Assembly: GCA_947632635.1 (NCBI GenBank)
Contig: CANRQA010000011.1
Coordinates: 1 to 41,768, forward strand
DNA: 41,768 nucleotides
Source: an uncultured Clostridia bacterium
Lineage (GTDB): Bacteria > Bacillota > Clostridia > TANB77 > CAG-465
Direction of reading: 5' to 3'
Below are positions 8,103 to 20,935 of this stretch, one piece after another; position 1 is the stretch's first letter; every line of letters begins with the position of its first letter. Both the position numbers and the translations under genes were made by a program. Below the pieces are notes generated by a model. It was not told the DNA's origin and did not search any database. It saw nothing but the letters and a program-made list of their open reading frames with translations.

Positions 8103-8646
8103 TATCAGTTTCCTTTCTTATCCTACTAAATTCTTTTTCACTTCTATATTCCACTATATTATTTATATTTCTTAAAAAGAAATATATAGCAAATATCATT
8201 ACAAAACCTTTCAAACTTAACCCCATTAGTGTTATTAGCACTGTATCTTCAACTTCAATAGAATAATTAGCTATTATATAAATAAAATATAATACTCCTA
8301 CTTGCATAAGTGTGAAAAGTATTTCATATAAGGCACTTTTAGGTGATAAAATTATATATATAATAGAAGCAAATATAATCATTAATAAACAAATAATTAA
8401 CAAATTTCTATCTATTATAAAAGTAGCATAAAAAATTAAAAATGTTTTTATAACTACAACTCCAATTTTTACGACATCTATATCTTTTAATCCTAAAAAT
8501 AACCCATAAACTAAAAGTTTTATTTTATTATCCTGTTTAAATACCCTTATTACTAAATAGGAAAAAACTCCTATAATAAACATTAATAGTAAAAATGATA
8601 GCAGCAAAAGTCCACTTTTCATTATATAATATAAAATTATTTCCAT
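8089..8646 (-). CDS. Polytopic membrane protein next to the epsilon-like gene
   Basis: About 185 aa with five predicted membrane spans and a charged C-terminal tail (EYRSEKEFSRIRKETDNAKQ). I chose ATG 8646, which has AAAAGGAAT at good spacing; a longer TTG frame from 8664 would overlap the epsilon-like gene. In a classical ATP synthase the only polytopic stator subunit is subunit a, which carries an essential Arg in a membrane helix (E. coli Arg210 type). I see no Arg inside a membrane span here and no a-type signature. It may be a strongly diverged a subunit or an unrelated membrane anchor that replaced it. The position after epsilon is not where atpB normally lies. Confidence 0.65.
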   Translation of the reverse strand: MEIILYYIMKSGLLLLSFLLLMFIIGVFSYLVIRVFKQDNKIKLLVYGLFLGLKDIDVVKIGVVVIKTFLIFYATFIIDRNLLIICLLMIIFASIIYIILSPKSALYEILFTLMQVGVLYFIYIIANYSIEVEDTVLITLMGLSLKGFVMIFAIYFFLRNINNIVEYRSEKEFSRIRKETDNAKQ

Positions 8647-8650
8647 TTTT

Positions 8651-11073
<2,423 letters not shown>

Positions 11074-11104
11074 ATTAATTTTTCCTCCTAAAGCCTATAG
11101 TAAT

Positions 11105-12436
11105 TTATTGACAAAAATCCTTAAATCTCTCTAGCATTTCTTCAGTAGTAAGTGGTTCAAATTTATTCTGTTTTAAAAGATTTTCTATATTTCTTCCTTC
11201 ATTTAGTTTTGCTCTTAATTCTGCACCCATTTCATCAATATTGGCAAGTTCATATACTTCTTTTGTTTCTAGATAATTTAATAATTTTAATCTAATCTGT
11301 GCTCCCATTTTCTTGATCTGTTTTGTTTGAACTGCCCCTCCAAGTCTTGATACAGATACTCCATAATCAATAGCTGGCTTTTGACCTTTTAAAAATGCTT
11401 TATTAGATAATACAATTTGACCATCTGTAATTGAAATTATATTAGTAGAAATATAATCTGTAATGTCTCCACCTTTAGTTTCTACAATCGGCAAAATTGT
11501 TATAGAACCACCATTTTTGTGTTGGCATCCTTTTTCTAATAATCTTGAATGAGTGTAGAAAATATCAGCTGGATAAGCTTCTCTACCAGGCGTTTTATTA
11601 GATACCAAGCTTATTTCTCTATATATTTCTGCATGTCTTTTTAAATCATCTATCACTACTAATACATCTTTTTTTTGCATCATATACTCTTCGGCAATAG
11701 ATAATCCAACATAGGGGATAAGGCTTAAAACTGGTGGTTTATCATCATTAGTTGCAACAACCATCATAGTATAACTTAAAGCATTTCGTTTTAACAACTC
11801 GTTATAAATTGTTTTTATCTCCTTTTTGGTTTTTCCAACTGCAATATATATACATATTACTTGGCCATTTTCTCCAGAAACCTGTTTTTGATTTACTATC
11901 GTATCTAATGCGATCTGCGTCTTACCTGTTTTCTTATCTCCAATAATTAATTGTCTTTGACCTTTACCAATAGGATATATTAAATCTATTCCTGCAATAC
12001 CAGTCAATAAAGGTCTACACACAGCAGTTCTATCAATAATCGGTACATTTGGTCTTTCTATATCAATATATTTAAAATTTTCAAAAGGCTTACCAGATAG
12101 TTGATCTACACCAAATATATCAATAATCCTACCCATAGAATCATTTGAAATTATAGCCCTAAATTTTTCTCCAGTTAGATTAACCACATCACCTTTTTCT
12201 ATTTTAGCATATTCTTTTACAATAGCCACACTTACAGAATTTTCATAAATAGCATTTACATAGCCCATACCCTTTTGCATTATAATTACCTTTTCAAAAT
12301 ACATGGCATTTTCTAATCCAGATACTTCAACTATATAATCTTTTATTCTTATTACTTTACCAGAATCAAAAATATTTCTCATATTTTTTATTTTTGATAC
12401 TTTATCATTAACAAGATTTGTTATATGTGTCTCCAT
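11105..12436 (-). CDS. F1 ATPase alpha-like subunit
   Basis: A 443-aa alpha-type subunit. Visible motifs: P-loop GDKKTGKT (166-173), VLVVIDDLKRHAEIYREIS (Walker B region from 258), PGREAYPADIFYTHSRLLEK (283-302), GSITILPIVET, ISITDGQI, and the arginine finger in SVSRLGG (Arg364), which completes the beta catalytic site. It is about 60 residues shorter than a typical alpha, lacking part of the N-terminal helix that binds delta and part of the C-terminal helical domain. The missing delta-binding helix fits the altered stator (see the b/delta-like gene next to it). Conservation is higher than for the other subunits. ATG 12436. Confidence 0.93.
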   Translation of the reverse strand: METHITNLVNDKVSKIKNMRNIFDSGKVIRIKDYIVEVSGLENAMYFEKVIIMQKGMGYVNAIYENSVSVAIVKEYAKIEKGDVVNLTGEKFRAIISNDSMGRIIDIFGVDQLSGKPFENFKYIDIERPNVPIIDRTAVCRPLLTGIAGIDLIYPIGKGQRQLIIGDKKTGKTQIALDTIVNQKQVSGENGQVICIYIAVGKTKKEIKTIYNELLKRNALSYTMMVVATNDDKPPVLSLIPYVGLSIAEEYMMQKKDVLVVIDDLKRHAEIYREISLVSNKTPGREAYPADIFYTHSRLLEKGCQHKNGGSITILPIVETKGGDITDYISTNIISITDGQIVLSNKAFLKGQKPAIDYGVSVSRLGGAVQTKQIKKMGAQIRLKLLNYLETKEVYELANIDEMGAELRAKLNEGRNIENLLKQNKFEPLTTEEMLERFKDFCQ

Positions 12437-12455
12437 TTTATACTATCCTTCCTCT

Positions 12456-13256
12456 TTATATGCTATAATCATATATCTTATTTCTATATTTTATAATAAT
12501 TCCTTCTGACATATTATTATATTGTTTCATTACAATATTTTCATCTATTAAATCATACCTTTTATCTAATCCATTAGTGTATATATATATTACTGGATCT
12601 ATTTCTTCTAATCGTTGTTCAATATATTTTATTAATTCTTTAATATTAAATTTATTACTTTGTATCATTTTATCAAAATGAACTAGTTTCTTTTCGGTAT
12701 CAGTTAAGACTTCATTTAATAAACTAATTTGATCTTTTCTATCTAAAGTTAAACACCCATATATACTATTATTGTCAAATTTACTTCTCAAATCTTTTAA
12801 AGCTTTATATTCTACAATTTCATTATCGTTTTTATGTTCTTTTATAAAGTCTTTTATTATATTTTCATTATCTACTGTAAAAATCTTTTTTATTTCTTTA
12901 TAGTTATTAAAAAATTGTGTCTCTCGATATTCGGGTGTTTTTAGATCAAATTGTAAATCTATTTCTTTATCTACTTTATCCTTGGCTTTCTGAGATTGTT
13001 TAATATTATTATATAATTCTTTATCATTATTTTTATCTAATATATTTTTTTGACTTTCTATTTCATCTAATTTTACTTTAATATTATCTAGCTCAGTTTG
13101 TTTTTCTTCCAATAGATAATCATAGTTTTGCAACTTATTAACAAAATATTTTTTTGCATTTACATTTATATTCTTTATTATATTTTTAAATAGTATAAAC
13201 ACAAATACAAGCATAATAATAATTAATATAACTGCTACAACTATCAACTCTATCAT
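12456..13256 (-). CDS. Stator protein resembling a b-delta fusion
   Basis: A 266-aa protein lying between the c-like and alpha-like genes, where b and delta normally stand as two genes. It starts with one membrane span (about residues 3-28) followed by a long charged coiled-coil region (about 45-110), as in subunit b. The C-terminal 120 residues are helical and end with MSEGIIIKYRNKIYDYSI, which resembles the final strand of delta ('G..v.ig.kv.DgSi'). I infer a b-delta fusion like the one known from actinobacterial AtpFH. This keeps a peripheral stalk tying the F1-like head to the membrane. The similarity is short, so the delta part is tentative. Confidence 0.65.
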   Translation of the reverse strand: MIELIVVAVILIIIMLVFVFILFKNIIKNINVNAKKYFVNKLQNYDYLLEEKQTELDNIKVKLDEIESQKNILDKNNDKELYNNIKQSQKAKDKVDKEIDLQFDLKTPEYRETQFFNNYKEIKKIFTVDNENIIKDFIKEHKNDNEIVEYKALKDLRSKFDNNSIYGCLTLDRKDQISLLNEVLTDTEKKLVHFDKMIQSNKFNIKELIKYIEQRLEEIDPVIYIYTNGLDKRYDLIDENIVMKQYNNMSEGIIIKYRNKIYDYSI

Positions 13257-13282
13257 GATTTTTTTCCCTTTCTAAATATTTT

Positions 13283-13549
<267 letters not shown>

Positions 13550-13556
13550 CTACTTA

Positions 13557-15053
13557 TTATTTATAATTTATAATCTTAGCTTTTACATCTGTTCCAACTT
13601 GTATACCATTATATCGTGTATTTTCAAGAGTCATACTAATGTTAGAACCAAATTTTTCTTTATATTCAGATGGTATTTCAAAATTTCCAGAATATCCTGA
13701 AGATGCCGCTTTTTCTAAATCTTCTCCGCTTAAATCTATACTTAACGCATTGTTTCTATTATCATCAACATACACAACTAATTGTGCTCCCTCATCATAA
13801 ATATATGAACTATCTAATTTTAGTGTATAGTATATCTTATCAAGCGATACTTTTGTAATCTGCAAACTTTCACTTGGACTAGTAGTTCTTGTTGACATTT
13901 CATCTTCTATTATACTTTTTGAAGTTGCATCTGAATTTATTATTTTATATCCAAGTTTAACTATATAATCAGTATTTGGCTTTAAATTAGTTAGTCTATA
14001 TGTAGTTGAACTTTTATCTAAAGAAATATTATAACTATTTAAATTATCCGAAATTGTGGCATATACAACATTAAATCTATTTTCAGGATCATCAACAGAA
14101 TAATTTATATCAATAAATGTAGCTCCTGCATTAATACTATTTAAAGCAATGCTCCTATTTAACTTATAATCCTCTTCACTAGTTTCTTTATTCTTGTTAT
14201 ATAATTTATTAAATGATTCTGAAATATTCCCTATCCAATCATTTAATACGTCTACCCAAGAGGTATCACCAGAATTACCAGAATTTCCATTTTCTATTAT
14301 TGTTGTAGAATTAGAATTATTATTTGTTATATTCGTATCACCTTCTGCAACTACAATTTGATTTTCATCTTCATCTTTTTCTTCTGGTTTTAAATACTCA
14401 TTTGTACTTCCTATTATTTTCTTTAGGTCTATATCTTTATTATTAAATTTTAATGATTCATTTGCTACATCAAATTCAAAATCATTTGTACTTATTATCA
14501 TTTCTTTTATCGTTTTTATATTTATTTCATTATTTAACAACAAACTATTACCTAATTTATCTATTATCACAATTAAATAATTGTGTGTAAGAAGTGAGCC
14601 TGTATTATTTTTTATATCTTTTGCAACTAATAAATATTTTCTATCATCAATTTTATAAAATCTATTTTCTACTAAACTATTAATTGGATTATACCCTGAT
14701 ATTTTATTAACATTTCCTCCATCTAATACTTGATAAAAGTCACCAAATAATTGTAAAGAATTTCTATACGTATCATATAGCACTGAATATTTTCCTAATT
14801 TATATTCTTTGTTAGTTTCATCCTCTTTTAAATAATAATTGCCAGTCCATTTTTTTGATATAACAGCAGTATTTTCTAAGTCTATATAATTATAATCATT
14901 ATCATATAAAAAGGCTGTATTTTCAATTTGATATTCTTCTTTGTCATTTCTTAATACTAATGAAATTGCAAAAGACAATATAACAAGTATTAAAACTATG
15001 ACAATAGCAAATATTGTAAAATTCATTTTATTACCTGATGCTAAATATCTCAA
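13557..15053 (-). CDS. Anchored surface protein with FN3-like domains (498 aa)
   Basis: One N-terminal membrane span (about residues 10-32) with the rest outside. A membrane-proximal beta-rich domain (about 33-220) contains KYLLVAKDI and LLNNEINIKTI, shared with the other anchored proteins of the operon. Then comes an acidic, Asn/Ser-rich linker (about 225-275) and one or two FN3-like domains with the typical 'L.pnT.Y.v...' strand (LTNLKPNTDYIVKLGYKI). The likely start is TTG 15053, because AGGAGGTGA precedes it at good spacing; ATG ten codons later has no clear site. It lies directly before the c-like gene and looks like a short form of the 1872-aa protein upstream. No enzyme motif is visible. 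Confidence 0.75.
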   Translation of the reverse strand: MRYLASGNKMNFTIFAIVIVLILVILSFAISLVLRNDKEEYQIENTAFLYDNDYNYIDLENTAVISKKWTGNYYLKEDETNKEYKLGKYSVLYDTYRNSLQLFGDFYQVLDGGNVNKISGYNPINSLVENRFYKIDDRKYLLVAKDIKNNTGSLLTHNYLIVIIDKLGNSLLLNNEINIKTIKEMIISTNDFEFDVANESLKFNNKDIDLKKIIGSTNEYLKPEEKDEDENQIVVAEGDTNITNNNSNSTTIIENGNSGNSGDTSWVDVLNDWIGNISESFNKLYNKNKETSEEDYKLNRSIALNSINAGATFIDINYSVDDPENRFNVVYATISDNLNSYNISLDKSSTTYRLTNLKPNTDYIVKLGYKIINSDATSKSIIEDEMSTRTTSPSESLQITKVSLDKIYYTLKLDSSYIYDEGAQLVVYVDDNRNNALSIDLSGEDLEKAASSGYSGNFEIPSEYKEKFGSNISMTLENTRYNGIQVGTDVKAKIINYK

Positions 15054-15074
15054 AAGGCATCACCTCCTACCTCA

Positions 15075-18000
15075 TTAATCTTTTTTATATATATAAATTA
15101 TTTCCCTACTATCTACAAGAAGTTTTCCTGTTTCACTTCTTTTATAAAATTTTAATGCAATAATATAAGAAGTTTCGTTATTTCTAAATATTATTGGTAA
15201 GGTTAATTTATAATAATTTGTAAGTTCATTTTCTATAACCTGTTCCCAACTTTCTTCGTCTGGTTCAAAGCTACCACTTGTAACTAGATTATTGTCATTA
15301 CTATATAAAGAATAACTAATATAATTTATATCTTGTAAATTATATGAATCGTAAAAATTAATATCGACTTTATTATCATTTTTTTCAACTACAGTACTAC
15401 CAACTACTATACCAGTATCATTATTAATAGCCTCTATTTTACGTGTAATAATTTCTTGATGTGAATTCCCATGATTTTGTGTGTCAACATTTATTATAAT
15501 ATTAAGCTCATAAGTATATGAAAAATCTGCATCTTTAATAATAACAGAATAATTTGTAGCATGTTCTAGTAAATTAAATGTATTATTAGTTATGTCTTCA
15601 CCTTTATTATTATAGAAATTTACTGATTCTTTATCACCATTATTAGCTTTATATCTTTTTACTTCTATTTTATATGTCCCACGATTATTATTATCCTCAC
15701 CTAATACTACATAATCTAGGTCATTAATAGATATTCTCGCTGTTATTTTTTTATTTTCTTCTTCTAAATCTCTAGTTATTTTAATACCTACAGGTGGTGA
15801 TTCTAAATCTTTTAAATAAAATTGATATTGATATTCTTCTATTGTTATTTCATTTACCATTGGTATAACTTTTAAAATATATTTATTACCAAAATCAAAC
15901 TTATTAATTTTAGGACTAATATTTATCCTTTCAGATATTGAATCAAAACTTTCAGTTTTACTTTCAAATTTTGAATTAATTACTTGTAATTTCCCATTTA
16001 CTATACTATATTTATTACTACTTGAGGTATTAATAATATTATCATCAGTAAGCTGTACCATTTGGGTAGCATTACCCTCATCGTCACATTTCCAAAATTC
16101 ATATATAATCTTTTCAAACATTGTTGACCTTTTTTCATTTATATTAAAGCTAATATTTAAAGACTTATCATGATAACTAGTTGGTTTGTATACAACCTCC
16201 ATTTGATTAATACCTATATTATTTAAAGTATCAAATGAATATTCTCTTTTTACTATACCTGTATCCATATCATACATATATACATATTCATTTTTAGGTG
16301 TTGAAGCTATATGACACTTAAATCTTATCCAATAACTACTTGCAGATTTAAGACCTTCTAATTTTAAATTATTTATATCTACTTCTTTTACTTCTGCATT
16401 ATCCCAATCAGGTAAATTTTGATCATCTGCAAGGCATATCTCTGCATATATTGCATCTATTTGCATATCCTGTGGTTTAAGAATTTCTGCATCAATTGAG
16501 GCTGTGGTTAAAGTAGTATCAATATTATGAACTCTTATACTAGGTATAATATTTGTTATAGTAAATTTATTATCAGTTGGTATTGTAGCTGCAATTTGTT
16601 TTTTGCCTATTATTTTTTGCACAATAACACTATCTTTATATTTTAATCCTTCTTGCGTATACAACAATTCATATATATTGCTTGAATTTAAAGTTAATTT
16701 TGCTGAATTACCCTCATTAGCTGTGAAATTATACTTGTACATGTTTCCACTAATTCCATTAACTCTATCTTCAATAAATTCTTGTTTATCATTAATAGTC
16801 ATATATGGATATGAATTGTTAGATGTATTAACATAAGCAGCATACTCTGATTTTTCCAAAGGAATATATCCAATCATTCCTGTATCGTAATATAGTGTTA
16901 TATCACAAGCTATTTCCTTTCCTATTATATCATTTTCTTTTGCAATTTCTGCAACATCTATTTCAATATAATATTTATTTGTATCATTATTATACAATAA
17001 TCTTCTCAAAGGTAAAGATATTTTACTTTTACCCCCAATCGTCAAATCCACCTGTACATTAGCAATTTTTGCACATTTAGAAGGTAAACCATCTAAAGTT
17101 ACGGTTACTTTATTTGGTGATTTCTCTACGTCATAGCTCTCAATGTTATATGTAATATCCTCCATATCTTCAATACCCTCAAACTTTTGTTTAACTAAAT
17201 TACGCTCAATATATTCTGGAGATGTAACCTTATTTAATGAGCATTTATATTTAGCTATGTATGTCACATCCTTGGTTAATTTGTCGAAAGTTACTTCTTC
17301 ATTAAATACGTCTACATCTATTTCATGTTCCTGATTTTTAGATGCGTCTACAAACAATAACATATTAGTATTACCATTTTTATTATATTCTAATGCTTTA
17401 TCATAATCATGACATGAATAGATATATGTCATTGTTGTTTCATCTGAATTTTTGGGGTACATCACAAAAATTGGTTCTTGTTTATTTGGAGAAACTACAC
17501 TAGATTTTAAGCTAGTGTTATCCATTGAGGGATCTACATAATGTGGCCATTCAAATACTTCACCATTTTCATCTTCAAATTCTACTGTATATGTAAAATA
17601 GTATGAATCTCCTCTATGCATTCCTGTTTTATTATCTTCAAGCATCGTAGCGGTAGTTCCACTATCAAGTTCAAATACACAAGATGGAACTTTGTTATCT
17701 TTTTCAAAAGGTATAGTCTTAGTTAATTGTTTACCATCTTTACCATAGACGGGATTTCCATTACTATCCCATACATAGTATGTGATAGTTTTTGGTTTAT
17801 TAGTACCTGTATTTTCAAATAATGCACGTACATAATATCCAACAACTGTTTCATCATTAAGATCAGGATTTTTCTCTATATCATAATTTGTAGAATTTTT
17901 ATTTAAAACTTCTTGCAAAGAAAATTTACTCTCATCATCATCTGGTGGAGTAGGTATTGTTCCCTTTCCTTTCATAATGATATATGCTGCAGAGAAAGGT

Positions 18001-20693
18001 CTATTATCAGTCTTATCAATATACTTTTCTTCATATGTTCCTTTATCTAATGATTCATTAAACTCACACCATACTGGTATTTCATTTCTATAACTTGTTC
18101 CATCTACTGAAACAGTCGTTAATACTACATAATTTATTTCTTTATAGTCTGCTTCAATCCCCCCGCCAATCATGGAGGGTGTTAATGATAAAGTATTTTT
18201 ACACACCAAATCAGATAAAGATGTTATATTATTGTTACCGTTAGCATATATTGCATAATTTGAATTATTTATTGTTAATGTCCAATAATCATCATCAGGA
18301 TTAAAGTTTGAACCGCCCTGCATAACAAAAGTAATACTATCTAAATGTTTTTCAGCAAAATCATCGCTTTGTAAATTTACATCTAAAGAAAATGCCGTAT
18401 CTAATTTATCAGTATCCACAGAATATTTTACTTCTATTGGTGTATATGAAGCAGTTGTTACAACAACATTTCCTATAATTCCTCTTACTACTGGATTGCT
18501 ATCATCTAAATCAACAGTTCCACTTAAAGATATAACATAAGAAGTTTCTGCTCTTAAACCTTCTAATTTTATTGGTATTGCATAAATTTGTTCTTTATTT
18601 TTTCCTTCAATTATTGAAATGCTACTTTTGTCAATAATAGTAAGTACTGTACCTTCGTCTCCTAAATTGTTTCTATAACTAACTGTAAGAGCATTTTGTT
18701 CATCAACAACTAAGGTGTTATCATTATCAGTTAAATATATAGTTCCTTCAATACTGATTGGTGTTATTTCTTTTTTCTCAAAGTTTAAAGTTGGAAATGT
18801 TTTCCCAGATAATATAAAAGGTCCACAAATATAACTTTCACTTTCCACTATTTTTTCATTATCGTAACTATTTGCAATAACTTTAAAACCATAATATGTA
18901 TTTCTTATTATAGGGTCTTTTTCTTCATCGTTTCCAACATTTATTGTAATTTCATTGTCAGTTGTATCTCTAGTATATATAACATTTTGAGTATCATATG
19001 TTAATACTGTTTTTCCATCATCTCCAATACTAGGAACATATTTATATACAACATATGTATAGTTTTGTATAGAAGTATCTTTATCTTTTATATCTTCAAT
19101 AAATAACTTAAATGTACCATTCTTTTTATCTATAGAATAATTAACTGCTTCAATACTTGCTCTTGCTTTTAAAGTCTTACAATCATTATAATATATTACC
19201 CAATCATCTGACATTTGAGTAGCACCATTATATTGTATTTTTGATATTTTTAATTTATAGTCTGTGTTAGACTCAAGATCTGTAAATGAAACTTGTTCTG
19301 CTTGGTTATTTACATTTCTCAAGGTTCTTTCTCTATTAAGGAGTTCTTCACCATTTGCATCTAATAAAGTAATGTTTGCACCAGATATATTACTATCATT
19401 AAATTTAACTTCAAAATTTAGTGTACTATCTGTAAAACCATTTTTATTTATATCAATATTTATTTTAGATGTAGTAAAAGTTTTATTTATAAAATTCTTA
19501 GAATATACAGTTTCATCAAGTATATATGAAGCTGTTACAATAATTGTGTATTGCGTATTTGGAAGTAATGTTTGTATATCTAAAGGAATATTTAACACAC
19601 CTGGTATTTCATTTAATGTATAAACAACTTTTCCTGTTGAATTATTTATAATTTTTACACTAACATCTTCATCTTTTGATAACAAATCATCATCATCAGT
19701 AATTTTAATATTTCCTTTTACTCCTATAGCAGTTATTTCCATATCTTCAAATTTAAATGAAGGTTCATTTAATGCTTCTGCTACATCTATTGTTGTTTCA
19801 TTATCATCAGTATCATCATATTCTATATCAGGAGTATCTATCTCAATACTATTATCTTGACCGCCCTCACCTATAACGGTATTTTGATTCTCTGTATTAG
19901 TATTGTTTGAACTTTCCCCATTTTGATATATATCAACGTTTCCATCTTTCTCCTCTTCATCATTTTGAGTTAAATCAATTAGTGTTACATTATCTTCTGA
20001 GTCTATAACCATATCTTCTAGACTCATTTTGTTTTCTCCATTCTTACTAACAATTTTTGTACCTAAATTAATTATTATGCCATCTCCTAAAGTAAGATAA
20101 GAATTAGATGAAATTGTCTGATAATTTATTTCTTGGTTATATATATTTATAATTTCATTATCAAAGTACTCAAATTCAACATATCCGTCAATATTTTGTG
20201 TTGTTCCACTACCTAATTCAATTTTTATATTATTACCTAAAACAATATATTTATTAGCAGATATTTTCCATATAGCATATTCAAAAGATATCTCTTTTTC
20301 TAGATTCTTAACGACATATCTATTTGATGCCTTCCTTATTTCTTTGTTTTGTCCAACATTATAATACAATATTGGATTAGAGTCAATATTGTTTAAATCA
20401 AGCAAAACTCCTGATTGTAACGCCATAATATTTCCACTTGAATAATGTATGAAACTATCATTTTTTACAGTTACTTTTTCACCCTCTGTATCATTAAATG
20501 TTATACTGTTATTGTACGTAGAGCTATATGTTTCATCTTGTACAAAGTAATGTCTTTCATTGGAACCACTTAAAATATAACCTGATTCACTAAAAGCAAT
20601 TTTTTTACTTTCCTCAATATTAACAGTAAAATAGACTAAGGAAGCTATTAGTAGCAAGCCAATACTTATAAAAAATATAATATATTTCTTCAT
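15075..20693 (-). CDS. Giant anchored surface protein with many FN3-like repeats (1872 aa)
   Basis: Starts with a signal-anchor (about residues 3-24), then a membrane-proximal beta-rich domain (about 25-240), an acidic Asn/Asp/Glu-rich linker (about 250-320), and a very long array of FN3-like sandwich domains to the C-terminus. Repeated strand motifs include LLPNTQYTIIVTASY, LESNTDYKLKISKI and LRAETSYVISLSGT. There is no C-terminal membrane span and no LPxTG sorting signal, so it is held by the N-terminus only. ATG 20693 has AAAGGAGA upstream; a longer frame to 20780 would run through a promoter. I found no in-frame CGG in its 1,872 codons. Likely role: extended extracellular arm or adhesin of the ATPase-linked complex. 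Confidence 0.8.
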   Translation of the reverse strand: MKKYIIFFISIGLLLIASLVYFTVNIEESKKIAFSESGYILSGSNERHYFVQDETYSSTYNNSITFNDTEGEKVTVKNDSFIHYSSGNIMALQSGVLLDLNNIDSNPILYYNVGQNKEIRKASNRYVVKNLEKEISFEYAIWKISANKYIVLGNNIKIELGSGTTQNIDGYVEFEYFDNEIINIYNQEINYQTISSNSYLTLGDGIIINLGTKIVSKNGENKMSLEDMVIDSEDNVTLIDLTQNDEEEKDGNVDIYQNGESSNNTNTENQNTVIGEGGQDNSIEIDTPDIEYDDTDDNETTIDVAEALNEPSFKFEDMEITAIGVKGNIKITDDDDLLSKDEDVSVKIINNSTGKVVYTLNEIPGVLNIPLDIQTLLPNTQYTIIVTASYILDETVYSKNFINKTFTTSKINIDINKNGFTDSTLNFEVKFNDSNISGANITLLDANGEELLNRERTLRNVNNQAEQVSFTDLESNTDYKLKISKIQYNGATQMSDDWVIYYNDCKTLKARASIEAVNYSIDKKNGTFKLFIEDIKDKDTSIQNYTYVVYKYVPSIGDDGKTVLTYDTQNVIYTRDTTDNEITINVGNDEEKDPIIRNTYYGFKVIANSYDNEKIVESESYICGPFILSGKTFPTLNFEKKEITPISIEGTIYLTDNDNTLVVDEQNALTVSYRNNLGDEGTVLTIIDKSSISIIEGKNKEQIYAIPIKLEGLRAETSYVISLSGTVDLDDSNPVVRGIIGNVVVTTASYTPIEVKYSVDTDKLDTAFSLDVNLQSDDFAEKHLDSITFVMQGGSNFNPDDDYWTLTINNSNYAIYANGNNNITSLSDLVCKNTLSLTPSMIGGGIEADYKEINYVVLTTVSVDGTSYRNEIPVWCEFNESLDKGTYEEKYIDKTDNRPFSAAYIIMKGKGTIPTPPDDDESKFSLQEVLNKNSTNYDIEKNPDLNDETVVGYYVRALFENTGTNKPKTITYYVWDSNGNPVYGKDGKQLTKTIPFEKDNKVPSCVFELDSGTTATMLEDNKTGMHRGDSYYFTYTVEFEDENGEVFEWPHYVDPSMDNTSLKSSVVSPNKQEPIFVMYPKNSDETTMTYIYSCHDYDKALEYNKNGNTNMLLFVDASKNQEHEIDVDVFNEEVTFDKLTKDVTYIAKYKCSLNKVTSPEYIERNLVKQKFEGIEDMEDITYNIESYDVEKSPNKVTVTLDGLPSKCAKIANVQVDLTIGGKSKISLPLRRLLYNNDTNKYYIEIDVAEIAKENDIIGKEIACDITLYYDTGMIGYIPLEKSEYAAYVNTSNNSYPYMTINDKQEFIEDRVNGISGNMYKYNFTANEGNSAKLTLNSSNIYELLYTQEGLKYKDSVIVQKIIGKKQIAATIPTDNKFTITNIIPSIRVHNIDTTLTTASIDAEILKPQDMQIDAIYAEICLADDQNLPDWDNAEVKEVDINNLKLEGLKSASSYWIRFKCHIASTPKNEYVYMYDMDTGIVKREYSFDTLNNIGINQMEVVYKPTSYHDKSLNISFNINEKRSTMFEKIIYEFWKCDDEGNATQMVQLTDDNIINTSSSNKYSIVNGKLQVINSKFESKTESFDSISERINISPKINKFDFGNKYILKVIPMVNEITIEEYQYQFYLKDLESPPVGIKITRDLEEENKKITARISINDLDYVVLGEDNNNRGTYKIEVKRYKANNGDKESVNFYNNKGEDITNNTFNLLEHATNYSVIIKDADFSYTYELNIIINVDTQNHGNSHQEIITRKIEAINNDTGIVVGSTVVEKNDNKVDINFYDSYNLQDINYISYSLYSNDNNLVTSGSFEPDEESWEQVIENELTNYYKLTLPIIFRNNETSYIIALKFYKRSETGKLLVDSREIIYIYKKD

Positions 20694-20751
20694 ATCATTG
20701 TCTCCTTTTATATGTAAACTTAAACGTAAAACTTTTAATATATTATTTTTA

Positions 20752-20780
20752 ATATTACCATATAGAGCTATTTTTTTCAA
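20752..20780 (-). promoter_or_regulatory. Internal promoter for the 1872-aa gene and the ATPase-like genes
   Basis: TTGAAA (20775-20780) and TAATAT (20752-20757) on the minus strand, 17-bp spacer, about 60 bp before ATG 20693. It would allow the ATPase part to be expressed separately from the GLUG giant upstream. Confidence 0.65.
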
Positions 20781-20909
20781 TAATATCTTTTTTATTTTTT
20801 CACCAAATACTCTTTAATATACTAAAAACAATACGATTTCAGAGCAATTTTACATATTTATATTTTTTTTGTTTCATTATTATTACAAAATACGACAAAT
20901 TTAGATAAA

Positions 20910-20935
20910 GAAGAAGTAGCATATGCTACTTCTTC
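20910..20935 (-). terminator. Perfect 26-bp palindrome over the stop of the giant gene
   Basis: The 26 bases are their own reverse complement (half-site GAAGAAGTAGCAT) and include the TAG stop at 20926-20928. On the minus strand a moderately T-rich stretch follows. It is probably a terminator or attenuator separating the giant gene from the rest of the operon, though the T-run is imperfect. Confidence 0.5.

Noticed and set aside
20694..20780. 29-residue N-terminal extension of the 1872-aa protein
   Set aside because: It would be read through the -35/-10 promoter elements, and the signal-anchor begins right after ATG 20693, which has its own AAAGGAGA.
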